Assembly (NCBI GenBank): GCA_948099385.1
Contig: CANUEZ040000156.1
Location: 9,608,501-9,672,500 of the forward strand
DNA from: Fasciola hepatica
Taxonomy: Eukaryota > Platyhelminthes > Trematoda > Plagiorchiida > Fasciolidae
Direction: 5' to 3'
DNA: 64,000 nt
The notes under the pieces are model-generated. The model was given only the letters and a program-made list of their open reading frames with translations. It ran no database searches and was not told the origin of the DNA. A program made the position numbers and the translations under genes. The stretch's first letter is position 1. Each line of letters opens with the position of its first letter. Positions 47,906 through 57,816 of this stretch are shown in pieces.

Positions 47906-48365
47906 GGCCACTTCGACATTTTCGCATTCAACCCTTGTCAAGTTCTGCGGGGCGCCTTGTCTCGTGCAGTGTGATCCGGAACCTTTTCTGGCCGCAGTCA
48001 TGGCCAAACGCATTCTAGCCGACAGCAGTTCCCGCGCGGCTTCAGGGAGACAAACTCCAAGCCAGCAGGAATCTGAAGTGGTTGTACCAGCTGTGTCCTT
48101 GTCGTCTGATACTCAAGTGACATGCTCTCCGGCTTGGCCTTCGCCCGCCACAATTAGTCAGTCAACGATCCTTAATCCACCAAATATTGTCGGAGCTTTA
48201 AGCTCAACTGGTGTAACCGACCCGGCTCTTCTCTTGGAAGGTCTTCCAGGCGCGAACGGACCTCTGGTTTTGTTGCATATCTGGTCCGGATCTCTTGAAG
48301 CTATTCGCCGCGCTAGTCTGTTAGAACTTGCTCACGTTCGGATTCTGGTGTTCAGATATCACCTG
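47906..48365 (+). CDS. FXR exon: KH0 region
   Basis: The acceptor is a pyrimidine tract, CTCCTCTTATCTTAG, ending at 47905. The donor GTGAGT is at 48366. The first base completes a leucine codon split from the previous exon. CDPEPFLAAVMAKR and PLVLLHIWSGSLEAIRRASL...LAHVRILVFRYHL follow the human KH0 pattern ([29 protein letters not shown]). A serine/threonine/proline-rich insertion of about 75 residues separates the two halves and has no human counterpart. Confidence 0.83.
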
Positions 48366-48748
48366 GTGAGTTTCTTTTTAGCATTAGAAGATCAAAATAC
48401 GAATTTCCTCACTATAACTAGTACCTCTGATTGTTGATCTACCACTTTGTAAGCCCATTAGTTAGTGGTTATCGAGTCCGAATCCAACTTGAACCTAGGT
48501 TTGTCTAGGACGGTGTATGCATGCCAACGCAACAAGAGTCAATACAAGACAACTGGTGAGATATACAACAAAGAATAAGAGGTAGTTAACAAGAAAAATA
48601 TGGTGTTTTACTGTTTGCTTTTCTCCCGTATAATTTTTGCTGTTTTTTGTCATTTTTGACTGTCTCTGTGACATTGTGTGATTACGGGGCCCGAGAGTTT
48701 AACAAACAGACCGTAAAACACTCGCGCCGCTGACTTCTATTTTGAGCC

Positions 48749-51400
48749 ATGTCCCTCAACTTCTTAAACCAACGAAGATCCTCTTTCAGGCCCAACCAAG
48801 AGGGCCGGGAGCACCATCCAAAACCAGTGCTGATGCTGGCTTCATATCTCTGCACTGAGTCATGGCCTGACTACCGCGGTTCTTCCAGCCTGGCCCAACA
48901 CGTGCGAACAGAGCACGGAAAGGTAGACGATAGACAGGCAATTGTGAAACATGACCGAGCCACCGGAGGCAGTGTAGAACGATAACTCCGTTGCGATGGT
49001 GGCTATCCCTGCCCCACGCACGATGGCGCACCTCGCTATTATTCACTCAGTGTTCCCACCAGACGCGAGCGGTCTCGAAAACAACGGTTGTTGAACACAG
49101 GAAAATACTGAACATTCTGAGTGCGAAGTGGCCAGGTCTTGTAGCCGTAGAGTAAAACACTACAAGCCGTGGTGACGTACACCTGACCCTTGAAGCGAGC
49201 CAGATATCATGGCGACGCCACAGGTATCGCAGGTAATGAAAGCTGCTCTAGCTTTCTCTGTTCGTGAACCGATCGTTTCTGCAACACCACTCCAAGCTGT
49301 TATCAAGCTCCCAAGGTACTTCAACTTGTCAACTAACTCAAGCTGATCACCACAGAGGGTGAGTGCATGCACTGGCTCATAACAATCTGGCAAAAGTACT
49401 TTGCACTTGGAAGGTGCAAATTGAATACTATATCTTGATACCTCAATTGTCAAACGGTTCAGAGCCTGTTATATTGCCCGTGCATTATCACTCAGTAAGG
49501 CGGTATCACTGGCACATCCCAAATCGATAACTTTGTTCCCTGGGAGGAGTTCAACTTCAGCATTTGGAAGACTAGACAAAGTGCCGCGCAGAACGTTCTT
49601 TATGTCAAACGTGAAGAAAAAATGAGGATATGGACGACCTTGTATTCTACTGGAGATGACAAAGCGGGGCAAAAGTTGACCGAAGACCCTAAATCGACTT
49701 GAGGCGAGACGATACGATTCTTTAGGGATTGGTACTTATTTCTGAACGAACAATTCCACAGCGCAATCCTATCGACAGAGTCGAAAGCTACGCGAATGTA
49801 TGAGAACACGATGATAGTTTGTCTTTGGATAGTGTGGCAGTGCTCTAGCAGTTGTCGGAGAGTGGTGATTTGATCGATACACCCACGACCGGCACAAAAC
49901 CCAACGTCCTCCTCACGAGACCGTTCTTTACCCTTGTTGTACGACCTGCGAAGTATGACAGACGCCAACAGCTTCGACGCTGTTAGGATAAGGCTTACAC
50001 CTCAATGGTTAATGCAGTCACCGCGCGAGCCCTTCTCAAAGATGGGGACAAAAATTGATTCCCCCCACAAAAAAGAAATCGGATCGAGAATCGAAACCTT
50101 TGAAAACAAAGCAAAGTTCTCTAATGAGCTGTATCTTACCGTCTTTAAAAGAGACTGGGGTACGTTGTCGAAGCATACCGCTTTGGAGCGTCCTGTGATT
50201 TGGATTTCCCGGCGGGTCTCCGCCCTTGTTAGTGGGTCTGTCTAGACAGACCACTGGACGTGTGCTATATGTGAGGCTTACACTAAGGGTCAGCTAAACT
50301 ATCTGATAGTGCTCTGCTCAGCGCTGGAGACGCCGCTTTTGATTGTGAATGGGCGAGCCGTCAACTTCACAAATTGTTTCACTCACGGCCAGTGGATACC
50401 GGTAACTCGAACGAAACAGAACATCTTGCAGGAATTTCCCATGGCCGCAGCACGCTCCGTCTCTGATTCACGTTGCAACCACTAGATTTTGTGGTCCCTA
50501 CGAAGACTCGCGTTGAGTGCGCATCTGGGTACCAGCCCTGTTTCATTGTACCCTTCCAGCCGGTATCCACTAAAGTGCGTCGAGAAGACGATGAGAATCA
50601 ACAGAAATACAGGGTCTTGCGACTCGTCGAGATAGGCCATAACTTACTAGGCCAGGGGAATGAAAAACACTCTTGATAATGGACCAGTGCTGGCTAGTGT
50701 TATCAGGTTAGACAACATCTAGCCTTCAAGTTAGGACGCTTTGGGAGAGGGATAGGTGAGATGGATCGGTAAGCTTATCACAATCTAACCATCGCTTTAG
50801 CTTGCGTTTGGAGCGCGCACAAGCAAATTTATAGCTCAGTACAAACTAGTCCTTAATTGAAGTCAGCAGAGGTGCTCCAGTACAAACAACAATTATGAAT
50901 TCAGCCGCGCCATTTGTGGCTTATTGCAATGTAGTCGATCAGGGTCCACTGTCGATTCTAAGAGGGCAAACGCCTCGTTGCGTATCAGCGTTTCGAGCCT
51001 CTAAGGTTCGTACTGGCGAGGTAAAGACGATGATCAGAGCGAAAGGCTAAAAACCGTTCCCCGTTTTCCAAACGACAGGAACGTAGCCCGGAAAAACCCC
51101 CTAAATACGCCTCATTTGGTGACAGCCGACCTACTCTAGCATTTATATCTGCCAAAATCACAATATCAGTCTGGCTCACTTCACGCACGAAGTCGTGATG
51201 CTTTTGGGTTGCAAACGTTGGGTGCAATCGCCGGAACGACAAGCGGATTTCGTGTATTGGAACGGCGGCTGCTGACTTTGCACGAATCTCTAAGTTTCAC
51301 TGAATGTATCTGGCTGTCTACAGAGAACCAGTCTAACAGCTCGGCTTCTGCCCTTTCACTGAGAGCAGTGCAAAAGCCGGCAAGACCCTAAGCCATAGGC
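48749..51400 (-). pseudogene. LINE, endonuclease to C-terminus, antisense in FXR intron 3
   Basis: Read right to left on the minus strand: endonuclease VSQTDIVILADINARVGRLS and LENGERFLAFRSDHRLYLAS (about 51180-51000). RT: CAGRGCIDQITTLRQLLEHC (49900), VFSYIRVAFDSVDRIALWNC, EVELLPGNKVIDLGCASDTA (A-S-D-T where A-D-D is usual) and IQFAPSKCKVLLPDC, then LVDKLKYLGSLIT. C-terminal block: HCLRWLGHVSQLPVYRLPFR and VGPGWKNRGSQAMTQCRDM (48950-48850). It is broken by frame changes. It is close to the 29-32 kb and 24.4 kb copies by these motifs. Confidence 0.87.
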
Positions 51401-52788
51401 TCAGCGTCCCCCAGGAACGCACCAGCAGAACTTCACAGAAAGATCAGACGGGGGCGTCAGTCGAGTGATGGAACTAGAGTCTTGAATTCGAATCTCGGAT
51501 GGAATACACATCGATCTCAAACGATTAAAGCGCACGAGCTAAGCCATTCTGTTGTCCTACGCGCGTCAAGGTTCGCACTTTGTATGTGACTAGTTAGAAT
51601 GGACTTTGAGGACAACAGAGGAGGTTATCAGCCAGTGGTGGCGGGTTCAATAAGACTCGGAAGCTAGTCGAGGGTGGATGAAAGAGAATACAGCCGGGAT
51701 TCCCACCAGTGGCACTGCAGCTGGCACGGTCGACCGAAGAATCCATCGAATGTGATGATTAAAAAAACAGGTAGTGGAGACGGGAGAACAAGTTTTGTAC
51801 GGTGTGGAGGAGTGATCGTTCGTGTGTACGGAATAACAGTCACTCATGATAGTGGAATCTGTCAGTTGTTTTCGTTGCGGTTTGTTATAATACCCAGTCG
51901 CTCTGTCCAAAGTGGGCATTTTTGCTCGAGGATGTATCTCTAGAGTTTGCGCAGTCAAGGGCGTTCTGTAGGGCGTCAGCGTTAGTCCAGATGAGTCAGT
52001 GGTCAGTTGTATGGTTCACTCGCCTTTTCTGGGGATCTTGTCGGGTGGTAGGTGGAACGCGACGAGGAGCTATAGCCTTATCTAACCATGGGCCATAATC
52101 ACCACATTACAGTGCTGTCAGCAGATTTGTGGTGTTTTAGAGTGGGAAACACTAACCCAGCGAAAGTTTAAACAAATCCTCAGACACTACCACTGATTGT
52201 CCGCGATCATCTATTTGATAAGTACACCTTAATCACCGTCAACCGCTATCCGCAGCGGATCCCTCGGCTACGAGCCGGGATAGGCATGAGCAGAGGTCTT
52301 AAGTAACGTGACCCGTTGCATTCGTCTTGTTCGTTTGATTTTAACTAGCCATTACTCTTCATCTGACTGAGGATTGAATGAGTGGAAATATTCCCGGAGT
52401 TTCTGAGCAAGAAATTTTATAGCGATACGCATTCGAGCGCTAGTCATCTAGGTAATATGGATCAATGATGTTAAGACGCATGAAACAGCTCAAATATGGT
52501 GGTTACGTGTTCCATTTGAGAAACGCCTGCCCCTCAGAAAGGATAATTGAATATGCTCATCGGAATATTCCCTCTACAGGTAACTTTTTAAGTGTTTTAA
52601 AGTTTTTATCATAGTAAGTCCAAGTACCGCCAGTCGTTAGAAAGCCATCCCAACTGAGTTTAACATTGCTGCGTGAAAACTCCCGTTTTTGATCGTACAA
52701 ACGCACCTGAGCAAATCGGCTTGTTTATGTGGATAATCTCACCCGGTCAGTAAAAATCGTTCACTGTTCATCGCTCTCGTGTTTCTAG
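51401..52788. other. no gene recognised (rest of FXR intron 3)
   Basis: Only short frames are present; no exon or repeat family was recognised. Confidence 0.35.
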
Positions 52789-53106
52789 ATGCGCAAAAGG
52801 TCCAACGGTGAACCCGGAGAACTCGATTTGGTTGATTCCATTGACGCTCCCGTGGAGAATGGCGACGCTCCGGTGATGCACTGCAAACCCATAAGTATTC
52901 CAGTTCAAAGCAACAAGGAGGAACAAACACCCAATGATCGCGCGGGCGGGATGATGATTGGTTACTCTGGACGCTTCCGTATACAACCAGACCTCATAGG
53001 ATTGGCTATCGGTTATCATGGTGCCACCATACAGGAAGCTCGGGGACTGCCTGGTGTGCGCACGGTAGATCTGCTTCAAGACGGGATTGTGCATGTAGAG
53101 GCGGAG
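52789..53106 (+). CDS. FXR exon: KH1 domain
   Basis: The acceptor 'gtgtttctag' ends at 52788 and the donor GTAACT is at 53107; phase 0 at both ends, 106 codons. The first residues MRKRSNGEPGEL line up with the human MRNEEASKQLE. The KH1 core SGRFRIQPDLIGLAIGYHGA carries the GxxG RNA-binding loop (G-Y-H-G), and LPGVRTVDLLQDGIVHVEAE completes the domain. About 50 residues of acidic linker precede it. This is the best-conserved part of the gene and the firmest evidence for the family. Confidence 0.95.
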
Positions 53107-53191
53107 GTAACTTTCCGTTTTCGTTGAAGTTTTTCGTTGTGGTTTTACAGTTAGTCGACTAATCACTCATTTTCTCCTATACCAAAAACAG

Positions 53192-53662
53192 ACCGTGGAA
53201 GCTTGCCAAGCAGTACGCCATCTTCTGGACTTCACTGAGGCCGAAATTCCTGTGTCCTCGCGCCTTGCCAGCCGCCTCATCGGTTCGAAAGGTATGAACA
53301 TTCGGAAACTTGCTTCATCCGCCGGTGTTCGTCGTGCTGTGTTACTGGATCCTTTGACACGGAAAAAACGTCAACAACAAACGAGGCGGCAACCTTTATC
53401 CTTATTAACAGAACGAGATGGTTCCGATCTGGCCAGCGACGCCGGTCGTGATGAACATAACGCTGATGGTGACAAAGCTTTGGACCATACACCGACGGAT
53501 GTTGATTCAACGGCCGAGGATGGAAGCTCAAACGCAACAAAAGATAATGAAAAACTGCCGCCACCTGCGTTTTACTTATTGGGCACACGATCGGCCGTCG
53601 CAAAAATGCGTCTGCTCCTCGAGTTTCAGGCTGACAATTGGAACGAGCTTGACGAACTTGAG
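53192..53662 (+). CDS. FXR exon: KH2 domain
   Basis: It follows an 85-bp intron (acceptor 'caaaaacag', donor GTATGT at 53663); phase 0 at both ends, 157 codons. TVEACQAVRHLLDFTEAEIP matches human TEEACRKARSFLEFAEDVIQ. LIGSKGMNIRKLASSAGV carries the KH2 GxxG loop (G-S-K-G) and keeps the isoleucine equivalent to the human residue altered in I304N. A charged insertion of about 75 residues (TERDGSDLASDAGRDEHNAD and onward) occupies the KH2 variable loop, where the vertebrate proteins also have an extended loop. FYLLGTRSAVAKMRLLLEFQ closes the domain. Confidence 0.93.
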
Positions 53663-54200
53663 GTATGTTTTTCACCATTGCGAAAACGCTGGTCCCTTGT
53701 CTGTGTTTTCATTGAGATCGCTCATAAAGCAACGATTCGGCTGTCGATATTGGGCGGTAATGTTTGGATCAAATAAACATGGGGGGCACCGGAATTGAGT
53801 TCCTAATCCCTTTAAGTCAATAGGTCTACATAATTCTGACTTTTCCAAGACTAGCTTTTGCTAGAGGATGAGCCGGCTTCGCGAATAACACCTGCTCATG
53901 AGTGTTGCGTGCAGAGGAACAGTTCCTGAAGAATCGTTGGAATTAGGTACGAAGTGGTGTCTCCAGCGTCACTCGGCTTTTTATTCGAGGCAGCAACTCT
54001 AGCCCGTGCACAATCAAGTGCTACCTGTTAGGCAACGAGAAATTTGTGTGTTGGAACCCGGTGACCGAACGAGCGGTTCATACGTCTTTTGGATGGCGGT
54101 CTACCAGTCGAGGATGTCCAAAGCGCCCTAGTTAATCTTTCTCCATTCAGAATAGCCAAGTAAGAGGCAAGAGGGGATGACCTTACTTTCAATTTCTTTT
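53663..54200. other. no gene recognised (start of FXR intron 5)
   Basis: No recognisable feature. Short intron sequence before the SINE. Confidence 0.35.
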
Positions 54201-54204
54201 AAAG

Positions 54205-54478
54205 TTTTTTACTACTCGTTTGCGCATGAGTACAGTGGAAGGGTTTTGTACCCCATAGCCCCGAAGACCAACTGCATTATGAGGGATAACCGCCAACCAG
54301 ACCCTGAGACTTGGAGTGGTGAAGAACGACATGAGGTCTCAATAAGTCAGGTGTGGTAACGATCCGGAACATGTGGATTGTTGTCTATCACCAAAGTAAC
54401 CAGTGGTGGCGGTGATTTGAACCTCGGACCTCCGAGGTGATATGCAAACGCTCTGATCCACTCGACCACACTCGCGCA
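54205..54478 (-). repeat. SINE copy 8 (full length, FXR intron 5)
   Basis: The reverse complement shows the complete family. On the plus strand it reads 'cgtttgcgcatgagtacagtggaaggg', 'gataaccgccaaccagaccctgag' and 'caggtgtggtaacgatcc'. Then comes the head in reverse ('ggtgatttgaacctcgga' as B box and 'cgctctgatccactcgaccacac' as A box). Confidence 0.82.
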
Positions 54479-54765
54479 CGTCACGTTGCTATCTGTGGGC
54501 TTCTGTGGCTTTTATATAGAGTTCAACGCAGGCGAAAAATCCACCACACCCTCTAACAACACCGGGTTGCTTTTGTTTGGCTACTCGTCCTTAGCCTGCC
54601 CAATTTGGGTGACCCTGAAGAAGTGCTTTGTGTTCCAATCGGTAAAGCCCTTGGGGTCATTCTAGCTAAGAAGCCCGGTCACTGAGGTAAGGTAACGACA
54701 TCGATTTCTTTTTTTGCGGTGTGGCTTAACTAAAATATGAATCTCATCGTTTCTCATTCTTTCAG

Positions 54766-54857
54766 GAGGCCCGACGTAGCCTTTACAGCCAACTTCGTCA
54801 GGCCAGTCAACCACCCTCTGAATCTGTTAACGGCGCCCCTATGCGTGGTGGTCCCGG
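54766..54857 (+). CDS. FXR exon: post-KH2 helix
   Basis: The acceptor 'ttctcattctttcag' ends at 54765 and the donor GTGAGT starts at 54858; phase 0 in, phase 2 out. EARRSLYSQLRQASQPP matches human [20 protein letters not shown], the region that includes the nuclear export signal in FMR1. The exon ends GAPMRGGPG, the first glycine/arginine residues of the tail. Two downstream acceptors fit its phase (54957 and 56887). Confidence 0.88.
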
Positions 54858-54956
54858 GTGAGTAAAACTAAGACGATCACTACCGATTTATCATTTTGTT
54901 GTTTCTATCCGTCATTTCATTTGTTGGCATCTGTCCTTTTTCATCTTCCTTGCTAG

Positions 54957-55002
54957 TGCAATTGACCTGGGAGACGGTGGGGTTCGTCCGTTACGTTTAT
55001 AA
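54957..55002 (+). CDS. FXR candidate alternative terminal exon
   Basis: A strong pyrimidine tract (TCCTTTTTCATCTTCCTTGCTAG) ends at 54956, only 99 bp after the previous donor. The phase fits. After completing a glycine codon it adds AIDLGDGGVRPLRL and stops at TAA 55000-55002, with AATAAA at 55039-55044. Use of this exon would end the protein before the RG-rich tail. This is inferred from signals alone; transcript data would decide it. Confidence 0.45.
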
Positions 55003-55038
55003 GCGTGGAGGGAAGAGATATTACTCTCGTTAGTGAAT

Positions 55039-55044
55039 AATAAA
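55039..55044 (+). promoter_or_regulatory. candidate polyadenylation signal for the short FXR isoform
   Basis: A perfect AATAAA lies 37 bp after the stop codon of the candidate alternative terminal exon. In AT-rich sequence the hexamer alone is weak evidence; its value comes from the position. Confidence 0.4.
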
Positions 55045-56886
55045 CTTAGTCGTGTTTTTTAACCACTTGATCAGCTAGTCGTTTGTTTATTCGCTTTAAT
55101 GGACTGAATCACAATCAGCTGTTATTTCATGTGTATCATTTATGTAAAAGCCAGTATTCGGGTGATATTTCCTAAATGCAGACTCTTTCTATGTGAGCAG
55201 TTTGATACACGGCCCCCCTCCCTCCGTGAAGCGAACATCATGGAAACCTACCAGACTTGTTCGCTCTTGGAAGGGGTGTTCAAAATTAGCACAAAACAGT
55301 TAACACACGAAGGCAAATTGTCAGCACCCACCCAACTTCCGAAAGGTTCAATTGAGATTTCCGATGGTAATCATTTTTTAAATAACGTAAAACAAATTTT
55401 CAGTTGCGATTCATTTTATCATATGGAAACCTACCGTGAATTGTTTCCTGCTTTGTTTTCTTTGGTATACAGGTAGCTTTTCTATATTTTATGCTTCGGA
55501 TATAGATTCCACGAACGGTTCTAGTGCATTTATTCGCAGTGGTTGTACAATTTGAATTCCACTTCTACCCGGAACTTTCTCATATTTAGTCGTCTTCTAA
55601 TTGTCGTCACTTTCAAAGGCTAGCGTCTCCATATATGTACGTGTGGTGTTTTGATCTGATAGGGAAATCATAAACAGCTACATAGACCGTCTTTCACAAC
55701 CAAACTACGTGTTGGGGCGACTCGTAAAGGAAAGTTTTATCAGAGTTAAAAAGCTCTTCGATTGTAGATCATTTCAAATCGTAGGAACGCGTTTCAGCCT
55801 ACTTGATACTTTCACTTGAAACCTATGTGTTCTTATTGTTCTACAGTCTTGAGCTAATCCTAATACGTTTGTATGACCAGTCATTGCTGTAAAGGAAACG
55901 TGAATGCATGGTTTTTCGCCGACTTGGTCACAACTAGCTGTGATGCTGGCTTCGTTCCTCACAGTCACGTGAACTTACCTTCCTCATACACCGAATCAGA
56001 ATGCGAATCCCTTGCGCGAATTGACCTTTATCACCAAGGTTCAAGAATGTCTTTCTCGTTGACCATTCCATTACCATTTACGGGCGGTTGGTAATTCTAC
56101 TACTGTGGTGCGGAAGTTGCAGTGATTATATTAGGTGAATCCAACCAGCTTGCAGGCTATGAGCTGAAACGCTAGAAGTACTTTTCCAATAGCCACCGCC
56201 GCAGGTGTCAGTGGCTTGAAAACAGCTGAGCGTGCACAGTAAAATCGTGTGCGCGGAATTTCTGAACACCCACTGATACTGTTAGCCAGATGACTCCATT
56301 GACCTTCTCCACTCTATCTGAAGGGCCTACGGTGTTCGCACATATATACCCAAGTGCAGCATTTGACAGTCGTCACAAGAAAAAGGGCCTACAAGCACGA
56401 GATCAAGTGGCGTTTTCAGTGTGTAGACGTGCGACTCAATGACCGTGTTCGTTCGAAGGAGGTGTTCGCTCTTGAGAGCCTCAGTGGTTGAGTCATTCAG
56501 GATCGGGACAGCATGCTCGCACTCAGACTGTGACCGCGCTTCAGGAATGCGCTCTAGAGGAGGAGCACTGTATATAGTATGATAAAATTTCTTGGTGATG
56601 CTGTCGAAGCTCTCGGGCTAACTAGGAACTACATGAGTTGCCTTAACACCGGTTTTAATCAGCATTTGCTGAAGTCTACATAATTATTGGAGTGAGAAAC
56701 GATACGGACTGATTCGTAATTAACATGGATGCATAATCCTTCGATGCGATTAATTACGATGGTTAATTCGTTTTTGCGGTGAAAACAGTTGTATCTTGGA
56801 TGACTGCATACCAGTAGTTCAGTCTACTGAGATCATCAGTATCTTATGTGGTTGTCATTTTCGACGCGTTGTTTCGCACTTTCTAG
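55045..56886. other. FXR intron 6, remainder
   Basis: A plus-strand frame at 55129-55476 is open for 115 codons and contains a weak phase-2-compatible acceptor at 55199-55200, but no known domain. Otherwise nothing recognised. Confidence 0.35.
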
Positions 56887-57107
56887 TCCTCGTGGATCCA
56901 ATCGGGGTCGTTGGACCTCCGGTCGAGGTGGGTCTATGGACGGCGCACACGACGGAGATACAGACGCTCATCCCCAACATGATCAAGGTGCATATCGGAA
57001 TCGTGGTCGGGCTCCTAACGGTGGCCCATTTAGTCGCCCTCCAGGACAGCCTGGTCGTCCACCGCGCAACGTTGATTCGCCTACAGTCGACGGTACAACT
57101 CAAAATG
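56887..57107 (+). CDS. FXR exon: RGG-rich region
   Basis: The acceptor 'cgcactttctag' ends at 56886 and the donor GTGAGT starts at 57108; phase 2 in, phase 1 out. The frame reads PRGSNRGRWTSGRGGSMDGA, then AYRNRGRAPNGGPFSRPPGQ, a glycine/arginine-rich segment. In FMR1/FXR proteins the RGG box at this place binds structured RNA. Sequence outside the RG repeats is not conserved enough to align. Confidence 0.85.
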
Positions 57108-57117
57108 GTGAGTTCTA

Positions 57118-57194
<77 letters not shown>
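57118..57194. repeat. (CA)n(TA)n microsatellite in the last FXR intron
   Basis: A CA run (57118-57140) is followed directly by a TA run (57141-57194). It starts 10 bp after the donor site. Length variation here could affect splicing of the last exon; that is inference. Confidence 0.92.
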
Positions 57195-57195
<1 letters not shown>

Positions 57196-57388
57196 CCAGT
57201 TTGAGAACACGCATGATACCAACGCAACACCAGATAAAAATTACAAAGTCGGAAGGCGGGGGATCAGCTATGATAACCATGGTCTTTGTTTTTGATTTAG
57301 CCTGTTTAAACGTGTCGGTGAAATATCGTATGACATAGGAGTATGACACCACTAAATACACCGTCTGGATAATGTTTTTTTGTTTCAG

Positions 57389-57558
57389 CTAACGCAACGT
57401 CCGGTTCGAGACCCGACGGTTCGGCTGGCAAACGATCTGTGGAACCAAGACAGTCAGCAGGTGCTGTCGTGAACGGTGGCGGTCGATATCCTGAACGAGG
57501 ACGAGGTCGAGGGCGTGCACGTGCACCCAATGCACAATCAGCTCAGGGATCAGCCTAA
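57389..57558 (+). CDS. FXR last coding exon
   Basis: The acceptor 'tgtttttttgtttcag' ends at 57388. The exon enters in phase 1 and ends at TAA 57556-57558. It encodes NATSGSRPDGSAGKRSVEPR and a basic tail with RYPERGRGRGRARAP. The joined frame from 39171 is an exact multiple of three up to this stop, which supports the whole exon model. Confidence 0.87.
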
Positions 57559-57810
57559 CCGGTGACATTGATCAGACGTCTTGGTTGTAGTACTAGCTGA
57601 TTCGAGAAACAATGAGAGCATCCCAATCAGGTTTTAGTCATTGTGTTACAATGCTGCAGACGGAATACTCCTGGCTGATCCTTGGAACACACATTCGAAC
57701 TCTACCCCTACCCTGTTCTGATCCTCGCTTGTCGCGTTTTGGCCACCCTCGTTTCCGTGTCACCTCGAATCTTGTAACGATACATAACAATGCCGCATTT
57801 TACTCAGACA

Positions 57811-57816
57811 ATTAAA
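57811..57816 (+). promoter_or_regulatory. candidate polyadenylation signal of FXR
   Basis: ATTAAA lies 253 bp after the stop codon. It is the first good variant signal downstream. It would give a 3' untranslated region of roughly 270-280 nt. Confidence 0.45.

Larger units (their letters stand above)
39171..57558 (+). other. FMR1/FXR-family RNA-binding protein gene (partial, 8 coding exons)
   Basis: The family binds RNA and ribosomes and controls mRNA translation and transport in the cytoplasm. Eight exons bounded by AG and GT, with matching phases (0/2/0/0/0/2/1), join into 778 codons and a stop. The order of domains is that of FMR1/FXR: Tudor region, KH0, KH1, KH2, post-KH2 helix, RG-rich tail. 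Key matches to the human family are QPDLIGLAIGYHGATIQEAR (KH1), SRLASRLIGSKGMNIRKL (KH2), LLGTRSAVAKMRLLLEF (end of KH2) and RSLYSQLRQAS (helix). Poorly conserved insertions enlarge Tudor 2, KH0 and the KH2 loop. The first Tudor repeat and the start codon lie upstream and were not found. Invertebrates usually have a single member, so FMR1 and FXR cannot be told apart here. Confidence 0.93.

Noticed and set aside
47970..48365. FXR KH0 exon starting at TGTGATCCG after 'cgtgcag'
   Set aside because: It would enter in phase 0, while the preceding donor leaves phase 2. The acceptor at 47905 fits the phase and has a far better pyrimidine tract.
55201..55303. A further phase-2-compatible FXR terminal exon (33 codons, basic)
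   Set aside because: Its acceptor has a poor pyrimidine tract, no polyadenylation signal is close, and the residues match no family member.
56796..57338. 180-codon plus-strand frame and the 168-codon minus frame over the microsatellite
   Set aside because: Both run through the CA/TA repeat and overlap the FXR RGG exon in the wrong frame.
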